Positions 18,770 through 26,983 of a DNA stretch of 64,000 nucleotides are shown one piece after another (the first letter of the stretch is position 1; each line of letters opens with the position of its first letter). Below the pieces are notes generated by a model. That model saw nothing but the letters and a program-made list of their open reading frames with translations. It had not been told where the DNA came from and ran no database searches. The DNA is taken from contig NZ_MTJN01000002.1 of NCBI RefSeq assembly GCF_002017865.1, positions 2,728,001 to 2,792,000 of the forward strand, written 5' to 3'. A program made the position numbers and the translations under genes. The stretch comes from Rhodoferax fermentans. Its GTDB lineage: Bacteria > Pseudomonadota > Gammaproteobacteria > Burkholderiales > Burkholderiaceae_C.

Positions 18770-19093
18770 TCATACCGTGAAACTCTCGCCGCATCCGCAA
18801 TTGGCCTTGGCGTTGGGGTTGTTGAACTTGAAGCCTTCGTTGAGGCCTTCGCGCACAAAATCGAGTTCGGTGCCGTCGAGCATGCTCAGGCTGCGCGGGT
18901 CCACAATGACCTTCACACCGTGTTGTTCAAAACAGGCGTCTTCGGGGTTGGTGGCGTCGACAAACTCCAGCCCGTAGGCAAAACCGTTGCAGCCACTGGT
19001 TTTGACGGCCAGGCGCAGACCCAAACCACTGCCTCGCTTGGACAGCGACTTCTGCACATGCCTGGCCGCTGCGGGGGTGAGGGACACACTCAT
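18770..19093 (-). CDS. iscA: IscA Fe-S carrier protein
   Basis: A 107-residue A-type carrier from MSVSLTP. It has the three conserved cysteines in [10 protein letters not shown] and CGCGESF. The upstream in-frame extension overlaps the preceding gene and lacks similarity, so the short start is chosen. It transfers Fe-S clusters or iron to target proteins. It is the second of two tandem A-type genes in the isc set. Confidence 0.93.
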   Translation of the reverse strand: MSVSLTPAAARHVQKSLSKRGSGLGLRLAVKTSGCNGFAYGLEFVDATNPEDACFEQHGVKVIVDPRSLSMLDGTELDFVREGLNEGFKFNNPNAKANCGCGESFTV

Positions 19094-19103
19094 GGCAAAC
19101 CTC

Positions 19104-19481
19104 TCAGACTGAGAACGAACTGCCGCAGCCACAGGTGGTCTGGGCGTTCGGGTTGTGGATGATGAAACGTGAGCCTTCCAGGCCCTCCTCAAAGTCGACC
19201 CGCGCACCCATCACATACTGCAGGCTCATCGCGTCCACCACCAGCGTTACCCCTTCGGTGACGGTTTGGGTGTCGTCTGCGGCCACGGTGTCGTCAAAAG
19301 CAAACCCGTAGGAAAAGCCCGAGCAGCCGCCACCTGTGACGTACAGCCGCAACTTCAGATCGGGGTTGCCCTCTTCCAGAACCAGTTCTGCCACCTTCGC
19401 CGCCGCTGCGGGCGTGAATTCGAGCAGGCTGGGCATGTCGCCCACAGACACGGGGCTTTTATTGAGTAAGGCCGCTTGCAT
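19104..19481 (-). CDS. A-type Fe-S carrier (ErpA/IscA-like)
   Basis: A 125-residue HesB/IscA family protein with the cysteine pattern [11 protein letters not shown] and [28 protein letters not shown] at the start resembles ErpA. It is encoded between iscU and iscA, 39 bp after iscU, so this cluster carries two different A-type carriers in tandem. That duplication suggests separate targets, possibly nitrogenase-related. Confidence 0.9.
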   Translation of the reverse strand: MQAALLNKSPVSVGDMPSLLEFTPAAAAKVAELVLEEGNPDLKLRLYVTGGGCSGFSYGFAFDDTVAADDTQTVTEGVTLVVDAMSLQYVMGARVDFEEGLEGSRFIIHNPNAQTTCGCGSSFSV

Positions 19482-19520
19482 GGTGAGTCCTTTGCTACAA
19501 AAGTTAAAGTGGGCAAGGGG

Positions 19521-19955
19521 TCAGCGGGTGCTCGAAGCACACGCGACCTGCTCCGACACCAGGGTGGCCGCACCCTCCGGGTGGCGCGCGCGGAAGTCCG
19601 CCACCGCCGCTTTGATCGCGTCTTCGGCCAGGATCGAGCAGTGGATCTTGACGGGGGGGAGCGCCAGCTCTTCGGAGATGTCCGAGTTCTTGATGGCCAG
19701 TGCCTCGTCCAGCGTGCGCCCACGCACCCATTCGGTCACCAGCGAGCTTGACGCAATCGCCGAGCCGCAGCCGTAGGTCTTGAACTTGGCGTCTTCGATC
19801 ACGCCTTGGGCGTTGACCCGGATCTGCAGGCGCATCACATCACCACAGGCGGGCGCACCCACCATGCCGGTGCCCACGTTCTCGTCGTCCGCAGCAAACG
19901 AGCCAACGTTGCGCGGGTTTTCGTAGTGGTCCACCACCTTGTCGCTGTAGGCCAT
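19521..19955 (-). CDS. iscU: Fe-S scaffold IscU
   Basis: A 144-residue scaffold. The three cluster cysteines are C37 (GAPACGD), C63 (YGCGSA) and C106 (KIHCSIL). The HscA recognition motif LPPVK is at 99-103. The C-terminus is about 15 residues longer than the usual 128-residue IscU. It is encoded 30 bp after iscS. As a second or dedicated IscU it could serve nitrogenase Fe-S demand in place of NifU, which is not seen in the window. Confidence 0.95.
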   Translation of the reverse strand: MAYSDKVVDHYENPRNVGSFAADDENVGTGMVGAPACGDVMRLQIRVNAQGVIEDAKFKTYGCGSAIASSSLVTEWVRGRTLDEALAIKNSDISEELALPPVKIHCSILAEDAIKAAVADFRARHPEGAATLVSEQVACASSTR

Positions 19956-19985
19956 GTGTGTTCTCCGGTTATCAGTTGAGGGGGG

Positions 19986-21230
19986 TCAGTGCGCAGCCCA
20001 TTGGATAGAGTTGAGGTCCACACCCGCTTGCACCATGTCCCACAGCGGGCTCATGGCGCGCAGCCGGGTCACCACCTGGGTCACCTGCTCAAGGGCGTAG
20101 TCGATGTCTTGCTCGGTGGTGAAACGGCCAATCGAGAACCGCACCGAGCTGTGCGCCAGCTCGTCACTGCGCCCCATGGCGCGCAACACATAACTGGGCT
20201 CCAGGCTGGCCGAGGTGCAGGCCGAGCCGGACGACACCGCCACCCCCTTGATGCCCATCAGCAGGGATTCACCTTCAACATAGTTGAAGCTCACATTGAG
20301 GTACTGCACCGCACGCTGGGTCTCGTCGCCGTTGAGGGCCACCGCATCCAGCTTCTGGCAACCGGCCCACAGGCGGTCGCGCAGGGTTTTGATGCGGGCG
20401 TTGTCAGCTGCCATGGTCTCGCGCGCCAGCCAGAAGGCCTCGCCCATGCCCACAATCTGGTGCGTGGGCAGGGTGCCTGAGCGCAGGCCGCGTTCGTGAC
20501 CACCGCCATGCATCTGGGCGTCGATCCGCACTCGCGGTTTGCGCCGCACATACAGCGCACCAATGCCCTTGGGGCCATAGATCTTGTGGGCAGAGAGCGA
20601 CATCAGGTCGATGGGCTGCTGCGCCAGATCAATCGGCACTTTGCCTGCGGCCTGCGCCGCATCCACATGGAACAGCACACCTTTGGCGCGGCAGATTGCA
20701 CCAAGAGCGGCCACATCCTGGATCACACCGGTCTCGTTATTGACATACATCACGGAAGCCAGCACCGTATCGGGGCGCAGCGCCGCTTCGAACACCGCGT
20801 GGTCCAACAGGCCGCTGGGCAACACCGGCAGCACCGTCACCTCAAAACCTTCACGCTCCAGCTCGCGCATGCTGTCGAGCACCGCCTTGTGCTCGGTGGC
20901 CACGGTGACCAGGTGTTTGCCTTTGCTTTTGTGGAAATGGGCCGCGCCCTTGATCGCCAGGTTGTTCGATTCGGTGGCGCCCGAGGTCCAGGCGATTTCG
21001 CGCGGGTCGGCATTGATCAGCGCACACACCTGTTCGCGTGCCAGCTCCACCGCCTCGTCGGCCGCCCAGCCATAGGCGTGGGAACGGCTGGCCGGGTTGC
21101 CATAAATTTCGGTCAGGTAAGGCACCATCTTGGCCGCCACACGCCGATCCACCGGGGTGGTGGCCGCGTAGTCCAGGTACACAGGCTGGGCCGAGCGGGT
21201 GGCGGGCTTGGCTTGGCGGGACTCTGACAT
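19986..21230 (-). CDS. iscS: Cysteine desulfurase IscS
   Basis: A 414-residue PLP enzyme that releases sulfur from cysteine for cluster assembly. [13 protein letters not shown] is near the N-terminus, the PLP lysine is in [12 protein letters not shown], and the catalytic cysteine is in [21 protein letters not shown] (group I loop). The ATG at 21230 is chosen: it has GGAG upstream and lies downstream of a sigma-54 promoter at 21266-21280, which an earlier in-frame start at 21305 would overlap. It is the first gene of the isc set and divergent from nifA. Confidence 0.95.
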   Translation of the reverse strand: MSESRQAKPATRSAQPVYLDYAATTPVDRRVAAKMVPYLTEIYGNPASRSHAYGWAADEAVELAREQVCALINADPREIAWTSGATESNNLAIKGAAHFHKSKGKHLVTVATEHKAVLDSMRELEREGFEVTVLPVLPSGLLDHAVFEAALRPDTVLASVMYVNNETGVIQDVAALGAICRAKGVLFHVDAAQAAGKVPIDLAQQPIDLMSLSAHKIYGPKGIGALYVRRKPRVRIDAQMHGGGHERGLRSGTLPTHQIVGMGEAFWLARETMAADNARIKTLRDRLWAGCQKLDAVALNGDETQRAVQYLNVSFNYVEGESLLMGIKGVAVSSGSACTSASLEPSYVLRAMGRSDELAHSSVRFSIGRFTTEQDIDYALEQVTQVVTRLRAMSPLWDMVQAGVDLNSIQWAAH

Positions 21231-21265
21231 GGGCTGCTCCAAAAAAAGGGTGACAGCCCCCGTCC

Positions 21266-21280
21266 GCAATTTCGGTGCCA
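21266..21280 (-). promoter_or_regulatory. Sigma-54 promoter of the isc operon
   Basis: On the minus strand the sequence is TGGCAC-CGAAA-TTGC, a perfect match to the -24/-12 consensus. The transcript start is expected near 21254, giving a leader of about 24 bases to the iscS ATG. This implies that these isc genes are induced with the nif regulon, not by IscR. Confidence 0.85.
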
Positions 21281-21423
21281 CGCCAAATGGGCGCCTGGCA
21301 GGCACTTTGGGCCTGTGGGTTTGTTGTTTTTGTCAGTTGGCGCCAGTCAAAGCTCTGTGGCCTTGTCATGTTTGTCGTGAACACTCGCCAACACCGCGCA
21401 ACCGGCTGACAAAACCCTCTTGC

Positions 21424-21439
21424 TGGTGCGTTTATTGCT
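21424..21439 (+). promoter_or_regulatory. Candidate sigma-54 promoter of nifA
   Basis: TGGTGC-GTTTA-TTGCT has correctly spaced GG and GC with a good -12 element and a weaker -24 element. It ends 57 bp before the nifA ATG. It would place nifA under NtrC or its own control. TGTTTGTCGTGAACA (21369-21383), a dyad with N9 instead of N10, lies between this and the isc promoter. Confidence 0.55.
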
Positions 21440-21495
21440 AGAACGGGTACCAGGGCCTGTGCAGAGGTACCGCATTGCGTCACACGGAGTTTCAT

Positions 21496-23190
21496 ATGGT
21501 GAACACACAGACAAATGACTCTCAGCGCGAGCTGAATGCGATCTATGAAGTCAGCAAGACCTTGGCGATGTCGCTGGACGTGGCCAAGACCTTTCGCGAG
21601 GCACTCAATTACCTGATGCACGCTTACGATTGGCGGCGTGCCTTTGTGGTGCTGGGCGAAACCGAAGGTGGCTTGCACGGCTTGTGTGCCGTGGGCCTGA
21701 CCCGTGAGGAGCAGCAGCGCCTGCACTTCCAGTCGGGCGAAGGCATCGTCGGGCGGGTGTATGCCAACGGCATCCAGGTGGTGGTGCCCAATGTGCGCAC
21801 CGAGCCGCTGTTCCTGAACCGCACCGGCGGCGCCGACCAGACCCCTGACATCCCGATTGCGATGCTGGTGACCCCCATCAGCGCCGACCGGCGCACCTTT
21901 GGTGTGTTGGCCATCGACTGCCTGAACCCGGGCGAGCAGCGCAGCTTTTCCAACGACCTGCGCCTGCTCAAGATGGTGGCCACCCTGATGGGCCAGGCGC
22001 TGCTGCTACACCGCAGTGTCACGGCCGCCCACGATTCCTTGCAGGACGAAGTGCGCCGCATGAGCAAAGAGCTCAAGCCGCTGCACCAGATCGACCAAGT
22101 GGTAGGCATGTCCAAGCCGATGCAGCAAGTGTTTGAGCAGGTGCACCAGGTGGCGCCGTCGCGTACCACGGTGCTGCTGCGCGGTGAAAGCGGCACCGGC
22201 AAGGAGGTGATTGCCCGGGCACTGCACAACCTGTCGCCCCGCAAACGGGAAGCCTTTGTGCGTGTCAACTGCGCCGCGCTGACCGAGTCGCTGCTTGAGA
22301 GTGAGCTGTTTGGCCACGAAAAGGGCTCGTTCACCGGCGCCCAGGGCCAGCGCAAGGGGCGTTTTGAGATGTCACACGGCGGCACCTTGTTTCTGGACGA
22401 GATCGGCGACATTTCACCGTCCTTCCAGGCCAAGCTGCTGCGGGTGCTGCAGGAGCGCGAGTTTGAGCGCGTGGGTGGCTCCACCAGTGTCAAGGTCGAT
22501 GTGCGGCTGATCCTGGCCACCAACCGCAACCTGGAGCGCATGGTGCAGGCCGGTGAGTTCCGCGCCGACCTGTACTACCGCATCAATGTGGTCAGCATCC
22601 AGCTGCCGCCGCTGCGCGAGCGCCGCGAAGACATCCCCGCCATGGCCAAGCTGTTTCTGGACCGCTTCAACAAGGAAAACGGCCGCAACACCCAGTTCAG
22701 CCCGGCCGCCATGCGCGTGCTCACCAGTTGTTACTGGCCAGGCAATGTGCGCGAGCTGGAGAACTGTGTGGAGCGTACCGCCACCATGGCGCACGACGAC
22801 GCCATCACCAACCTGGCCTTCCCGTGCCAGGGCAACGGCTGCCTGACCCAGGTGCTGCACCACATCGAGCGGCTGGACGCGGTCACCCCGCAACGCATCA
22901 GCGAGATCCCGGTGGTGGAAGGCCCGGTGCCCGCCCGCACGGCGCCGTCTGCACCGGCCGCTGCCGCACCCGACAGCGCCCCGGCCGAGGAGGCGGCCAG
23001 CGCCAGCAGCTCGGCACCTGCCGCCACACCCGACAACGATGGCAAACCCGAGGGTGAACGCGAGCGCCTGATCTGGGCCATGGAGCGCTGCGGCTGGGTT
23101 CAGGCCAAGGCAGCCCGGCTGCTGAAAATATCACCGCGCCAGATGGGGTATGCCTTGCAGAAAAACGGCATCGAGGTGCGCAAGTTCTGA
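21496..23190 (+). CDS. nifA: Nif-specific transcriptional activator NifA
   Basis: A 564-residue sigma-54 activator that turns on nif promoters. It has an N-terminal GAF domain (about 20-165), an AAA+ domain with Walker A GESGTGKE near 229, a GSFTGA sigma-54 contact loop and LFLDEIGD Walker B. The C-terminal helix-turn-helix is within about 520-564 (AKAARLLKISPRQMGYAL). The cysteines are C412, C424, C444 and C449, exactly C-X11-C-X19-C-X4-C, the interdomain motif of the oxygen-sensitive NifA class that works without NifL. The ATG at 21496 has GGAG upstream. It is divergent from the isc operon. Confidence 0.97.
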   Translation: MVNTQTNDSQRELNAIYEVSKTLAMSLDVAKTFREALNYLMHAYDWRRAFVVLGETEGGLHGLCAVGLTREEQQRLHFQSGEGIVGRVYANGIQVVVPNVRTEPLFLNRTGGADQTPDIPIAMLVTPISADRRTFGVLAIDCLNPGEQRSFSNDLRLLKMVATLMGQALLLHRSVTAAHDSLQDEVRRMSKELKPLHQIDQVVGMSKPMQQVFEQVHQVAPSRTTVLLRGESGTGKEVIARALHNLSPRKREAFVRVNCAALTESLLESELFGHEKGSFTGAQGQRKGRFEMSHGGTLFLDEIGDISPSFQAKLLRVLQEREFERVGGSTSVKVDVRLILATNRNLERMVQAGEFRADLYYRINVVSIQLPPLRERREDIPAMAKLFLDRFNKENGRNTQFSPAAMRVLTSCYWPGNVRELENCVERTATMAHDDAITNLAFPCQGNGCLTQVLHHIERLDAVTPQRISEIPVVEGPVPARTAPSAPAAAAPDSAPAEEAASASSSAPAATPDNDGKPEGERERLIWAMERCGWVQAKAARLLKISPRQMGYALQKNGIEVRKF

Positions 23191-23612
23191 GGCTTGGTTA
23201 TTTCTGTTCTTTGAGGAAAACTGGCATCTAGCCCTTTGGGAATAAGGGCTGATAGCTATTGATTACGTAGTATCTTGGGCTCTTGGCTCTTGGGGTCGCG
23301 TGGCGCCAGGCGGGCGGCGGGGTTACCGTTCTCCGGCCCCCTCGCGGGATGCGGTGTTGGTTGGGCGCTTGTTGGGGTGTTGCCGCTGAGGGTGGTGCGC
23401 CGCCAGCCTCATCACGCGAATGGGTTCTGCGCCCGGCAACCCCACCACCCGCCTTCAACTGCTTTGTCTATGAACGTTGATGACGGTTATAGGCTGGTTG
23501 CGGACTTACAAAGCGCTCCAAAGCAGTCTTCAACCTGCAATATGACTGGCCTTCAATGCAAAGTACTGGAAGAACCGGCCAACACCTGTGAGCGTCTTTG
23601 TCGATTGACCTG
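23191..23612. other. Gene-poor stretch downstream of nifA
   Basis: This is 422 bp with no supported gene. It contains a repeat copy (23229-23250) and a long-range imperfect inverted repeat: 23309-23328 pairs with 23434-23453 at 17 of 20 positions, with about 105 bases between the arms. Confidence 0.5.
23229..23265. repeat. Dispersed palindromic repeat, copy 5
   Basis: TAGCCCTTTGGGAATAAGGGCT is followed by GATAGCTATT. It is in the opposite orientation to copy 1. It begins 38 bp after the nifA stop and could act as a hairpin at the transcript end. Confidence 0.75.
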
Positions 23613-23948
23613 CTAGAGCTGCTCACTCCTTGTTCGAAACAGCGTGGGCCCGAGGAAAACAAGTGTCAGTACCAAGGTGCATACCACTATCGCCGATTGA
23701 ATTGAAAGAATACGCGGCCAAAAACTGTTAAAGCCTATGCTATCCCCGGGCAAGACGCCTAGCAGGGACGCAATGTGTGCCTGCACATACGTCGTAACTG
23801 CCATGGCCGGCGCAGTGAGCACTACAAGGAAAAGGCTAGCAGCAATACCAAGTACCGGGTCTATTTGCCGAGCCAGGCCGAGTTCCCAAATCACATCACA
23901 AGTCTCGCAAATCAGAAAATAAAAGGCGGGGAAATACCATGTTTTCAT
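23613..23948 (-). CDS. Hypothetical small membrane protein
   Basis: A frame of about 111 residues from the ATG at 23948 (128 from 23999). Three hydrophobic segments are visible: WYFPAFYFLICETC, VLGIAASLFLVVLTAPAMAV and SAIVVCTLVLTLVFLGPTLF. I do not recognise a family. Base composition is lower in GC than the flanks and matches the neighbouring secreted protein gene, suggesting they arrived together. Confidence 0.45.
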   Translation of the reverse strand: MKTWYFPAFYFLICETCDVIWELGLARQIDPVLGIAASLFLVVLTAPAMAVTTYVQAHIASLLGVLPGDSIGFNSFWPRILSIQSAIVVCTLVLTLVFLGPTLFRTRSEQL

Positions 23949-24030
23949 GATGTGGTGTCTAATAAGGTCGTCCAATAACTTATTCTCTAGTCCAAACAAG
24001 GGTCAAGAGAGAATGACAAATCGACTCAAT

Positions 24031-24585
24031 TCAATTTGGTCTGTTATACGCCTTGCCAATATTTCGTATCATTTCAATAAATGCGTCAAATTCAGGCTTA
24101 AAGTCATTTGGCGTTTTCTTATTTGGGTCCAAATTTACGCACCTCCATAATAAGTACTGCATTTCTGTACTATTCGAAAAGTAAATGGTTATGTTTTCTT
24201 TATTCAGCGCAGTAACAATTAGTGTTTCAGATGTTTCTGACACCTTAGACCCGTCTTGAGTGTTTTTAGAATTGTATTTCTTTTCAGAACCATTATGAGA
24301 AACAAGAAGATATTCTCGCTTTCTTTCGTCACCTGGAAAAGTACCTAAAAATAGCTTGTCGCCGTCGAAATCAAAAATTAAACTTCCTAAGAAGCTGATG
24401 TGATGAAGGAATGAATTTGCTGAGTTTTCGTCTTTGAATGGATGCGTGCTAAGTACAAATTTCTCGGTTGCCTTTGTATCAATTATCCAAGTGCCATTCA
24501 ATATGACGGGGCCGTTTGCGAAAGATGTTACTTGAAAGAAACACATCGTCACCACCAAAGTGGCAATAACCATGAATTTTTTCAT
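24031..24585 (-). CDS. Hypothetical secreted protein
   Basis: A 184-residue protein with a clear Sec signal peptide (KKFMVIATLVVTMCFFQVTSFA, cleavage near residue 23). The mature part has GTWIIDTKATEKF, then beta-rich segments and a C-terminal helix (EFDAFIEMIRNIGKAY). The pattern of a 'GTW...D' lipocalin-like start suggests a small periplasmic beta-barrel or binding protein, but no family is assigned. The gene is strikingly AT-rich compared with the window, a sign of recent transfer. Confidence 0.55.
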   Translation of the reverse strand: MKKFMVIATLVVTMCFFQVTSFANGPVILNGTWIIDTKATEKFVLSTHPFKDENSANSFLHHISFLGSLIFDFDGDKLFLGTFPGDERKREYLLVSHNGSEKKYNSKNTQDGSKVSETSETLIVTALNKENITIYFSNSTEMQYLLWRCVNLDPNKKTPNDFKPEFDAFIEMIRNIGKAYNRPN

Positions 24586-24925
24586 TTTTTTATCTATCCA
24601 AAAGTGTGTTCGAAAAAATCAACGATGGCGATTTATGCCCACATAGTTTTTTTAACATAAATATAACCATACTTAGTGTCATGCCGCAGATGCAACATAT
24701 AGGAAAATATCTGCAGTATAAGATGAAGGTGAAAATATCTTGGAAAGGGTTTACAACCTTGGTCTTCACAGAGTTAAGGCATTTTCATGCCGTGTTAGTA
24801 ATGCCGACAAACATCCAAAAGGGGTTGGTTGATTCTAGGCATCAAAGGGCTCAAAGTTTGAAATTGGAGGCGCTTGTGGTACGACTGCTTTCGCTGCATT
24901 GTGGCGGTCTGTGAGTGACCTGAAC

Positions 24926-24943
24926 ATCCCCCAAATGGGGGAT
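24926..24943. promoter_or_regulatory. Dyad ATCCCCC/GGGGGAT
   Basis: A perfect 7-bp inverted repeat around AAAT, 264 bp before the GGDEF gene start. It resembles the dyads in the dpp/dgc intergenic region (45199, 45252) and is a candidate site for a LuxR/NarL-type regulator. No direct evidence of binding. Confidence 0.4.
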
Positions 24944-25031
24944 ATGACTGTATGACCGCTCTCGCTGCATCTCGGTCGTCGGCCTTTCCTTGCCTTTGGG
25001 CTTCTTTTTCGCGTTCAAACGTCGCTCGCCA

Positions 25032-25108
25032 GCAGGGGGTGGGTAGGGGTGGCGGCCGATTTCTGCGCATTTGGCAGTATGAGGCCGCCGCCCCTACCCA
25101 CCCCCTGC
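25032..25108. repeat. Long GC-rich perfect-like hairpin
   Basis: Bases 25032-25057 pair with 25083-25108 over 26 bp with a single mismatch, around a 25-base loop. The left arm has runs of five, three and four G (GGGGG, GGG, GGGG). There is no T-run, so it is not a standard terminator. It ends 98 bp before the GGDEF-hemerythrin ATG. Confidence 0.8.
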
Positions 25109-25206
25109 CACCCACAACTGTCAAACCCTCTGAGCTAGCCCCGGTTTTCCAAGCCAGAGCGTGATGAACTTCAAATGTCATAGCAGCCTTGCGGGACAAT
25201 AGCTGC

Positions 25207-26796
25207 ATGACAGCTGATATCCACACTTTACTTTTGGTCATTGTTCTAACGGGTACCGTGCTGGCCTTGTCGGTGGCTGTGGTGGCGCATCAGGACCAGC
25301 GTGATGGCATGCGGTACTGGGCTGCCGGGCTGGGGGTACACATTGCGTCTTATGTGTTTCTCAGCCAGGTTGGCAACCTGGGGCAGTTTGCTGGTTTGTT
25401 GGTGGTCATTGTGCTGCGGGCCAGTGCCTGGGCCTTGTTTGCCGAGGGTTTGTTCGAGTTTTACCGGCGGCGCGCACCCCGGCTGCTGATCTGGGGCCCG
25501 GTGGTGGCCGAGACGGTGGCTTTTGTGCTTCTCTTTGAGCTCGCCACCTACCGGTCGCTGGTGGTCAGTTTGATCTCGTTGTTCCAGGGCGGCTTGGTTT
25601 TGCAGCTGATGTTGCAGACCCGTCGCCACACCCCTGGGCGTGGCCAATACTTTCTGATGACCGGGCTGGTGATGGCCATGGCGCTGCTGAGCTTTCGGGT
25701 GCTGGAGGTGATGCGCACCGGCTTGGTCGGGATGCTCGACACCACCGGGAGCAATCCGGTGCAGGTCATCAGTTTGCTGGGTGCGCTGGTGACCCTGATC
25801 CTGCTGTCGATTGGTTTTGTGCTGATGTCCAAGGACCGGTCTGACGACCAGAACCGCCAGCTGGCCACCCAGGATGAACTCACCGGCCTGGCCAATCGCC
25901 GCCATCTGAACCATGTGCTGGCCCAAGAGTGGGCCCGGTTCAAACGCTCGGGTCAGCCGTTTGCCTTGGTGATGATCGACATCGACCACTTCAAGCTCTA
26001 CAACGACCACTATGGCCACCCGGCCGGTGATGCCTGCCTGCGCCAGATTGCGGAGGTGATCCAGTCCGGCATGCGCCGCGCGGGTGATCTGGCGGCGCGT
26101 TATGGCGGCGAAGAGTTCCTGCTGATCCTGCCCAACACCCAGGCCCAGGACGGCCTGCGTCTGGCCGAGGCGGTGCGCCAATCGGTTGAGCAGCTGAACC
26201 TGCCCCACGCCAAGTCGCCTTTGGGTCGGCTGACCGTGAGCTTGGGGGTGGCGGCCATGGCGGACGCGCACTATGTGGACGCGTCGGGCCTGCTCAGTGC
26301 GGCCGACGCCGCGCTCTATATTGCCAAACAGGAAGGCCGCAACCGGGTGCGGTTGGCGCAGACGGGCAAACACACGGCGTCGGCACCTGGCAAGCTGGTG
26401 CAGCTGGTCTGGCATTCAAGTTATGACAGTGGCTACGCGGTCATGGACACGCACCACCGCAAACTGTTTGCCGAGGCCAACGACATCCTGGGGCTGATCC
26501 TGTCCGGGCAGAACGCAGCCAGCCTGGCCGACCGGATGGACGCCTTTGTGGTCGACATCGGGGAGCATTTTCTGGAAGAAGAGGTGCTGTTGTTCCAGTC
26601 TGCTTATCCCGCTGCGGCTGAGCACGCCCAACTGCACCGTGAGCTGCTGGCCCAGGGGCACGCGCTGGTGGCGCAGTTCAAGAGTGGCCGCTTGTTGATC
26701 GGGGATCTGTTTGTGTACCTGACCCAGGAAGTGGTGGCCCGCCACATCTTGTCCGCTGACCGCGAGTTCATCACCTTCCTCCATACCAAGGTCTGA
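25207..26796 (+). CDS. Diguanylate cyclase with C-terminal bacteriohemerythrin domain
   Basis: A 529-residue inner-membrane signalling protein. About six hydrophobic segments lie in residues 5-205. A GGDEF domain follows with active site GGEEF near 300-304 and an intact RxxD inhibitory site (RAGD) before it. A hemerythrin domain occupies about 395-525, with HSSYDSGYAVMDTHHRKLF, GEHFLEEE, HAQLHREL and VARHILSADREF supplying the di-iron His/Glu/Asp ligands. It should make c-di-GMP in response to oxygen or NO at the di-iron site. It is encoded between nifA and nifB on the same strand; a functional link to N2 fixation is inferred from position only. Confidence 0.9.
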   Translation: MTADIHTLLLVIVLTGTVLALSVAVVAHQDQRDGMRYWAAGLGVHIASYVFLSQVGNLGQFAGLLVVIVLRASAWALFAEGLFEFYRRRAPRLLIWGPVVAETVAFVLLFELATYRSLVVSLISLFQGGLVLQLMLQTRRHTPGRGQYFLMTGLVMAMALLSFRVLEVMRTGLVGMLDTTGSNPVQVISLLGALVTLILLSIGFVLMSKDRSDDQNRQLATQDELTGLANRRHLNHVLAQEWARFKRSGQPFALVMIDIDHFKLYNDHYGHPAGDACLRQIAEVIQSGMRRAGDLAARYGGEEFLLILPNTQAQDGLRLAEAVRQSVEQLNLPHAKSPLGRLTVSLGVAAMADAHYVDASGLLSAADAALYIAKQEGRNRVRLAQTGKHTASAPGKLVQLVWHSSYDSGYAVMDTHHRKLFAEANDILGLILSGQNAASLADRMDAFVVDIGEHFLEEEVLLFQSAYPAAAEHAQLHRELLAQGHALVAQFKSGRLLIGDLFVYLTQEVVARHILSADREFITFLHTKV

Positions 26797-26822
26797 GCCC
26801 CTGTACGGCGCTGTGTCAGCTT

Positions 26823-26838
26823 TGTCGCATCACTGACA
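26823..26838. promoter_or_regulatory. NifA site 1 upstream of nifB
   Basis: TGT-CGCATCACTG-ACA is an exact TGT-N10-ACA match. Its centre is about 117 bp upstream of the predicted nifB transcript start. Confidence 0.75.
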
Positions 26839-26876
26839 AGCCGCCCGCAAAGTAGCTCAGGCCGCGCCGGGTCGGG

Positions 26877-26892
26877 TGTGTCACAACCGACA
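26877..26892. promoter_or_regulatory. NifA site 2 upstream of nifB
   Basis: TGT-GTCACAACCG-ACA is a second exact TGT-N10-ACA. It is centred 54 bp from the first site (about five helical turns) and about 63 bp from the start of transcription. Confidence 0.8.
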
Positions 26893-26921
26893 AAACCCAG
26901 CCAAAAACCGGTGTTTTGGCG

Positions 26922-26936
26922 TGGCATGGATATCGC
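26922..26936 (+). promoter_or_regulatory. Sigma-54 promoter of the nifB operon
   Basis: TGGCAT-GGATA-TCGC followed by T has GG and GC at the correct 10-base spacing, and all invariant bases are present. The predicted start is near 26948. This rules out the longer in-frame nifB start at 26876. Confidence 0.85.
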
Positions 26937-26983
26937 TAATCAAACCCCAAGCGGTCACGGTCGATCGCATGAAGGGTTTCTCC

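Larger units (their letters stand above)
24661..25206. other. Intergenic region with hairpins before the GGDEF-hemerythrin gene
   Basis: This 546-bp region has no supported gene. It holds a 7-bp-arm dyad ATCCCCCAAATGGGGGAT (24926-24943). Two loosely similar segments around 24880 and 24955 share a CGCTGCAT core. A very long GC-rich hairpin lies at 25032-25108. Confidence 0.5.

Noticed and set aside
21369..21383. TGTTTGTCGTGAACA as a NifA site for the isc operon and nifA
   Set aside because: The spacer is N9, not N10. I found no exact TGT-N10-ACA in the isc/nifA interval, so it is mentioned only as a dyad.
24795..25241. 148-codon minus-strand frame
   Set aside because: It runs through the long hairpin and into the GGDEF gene start; composition is low-complexity and no motif is seen.
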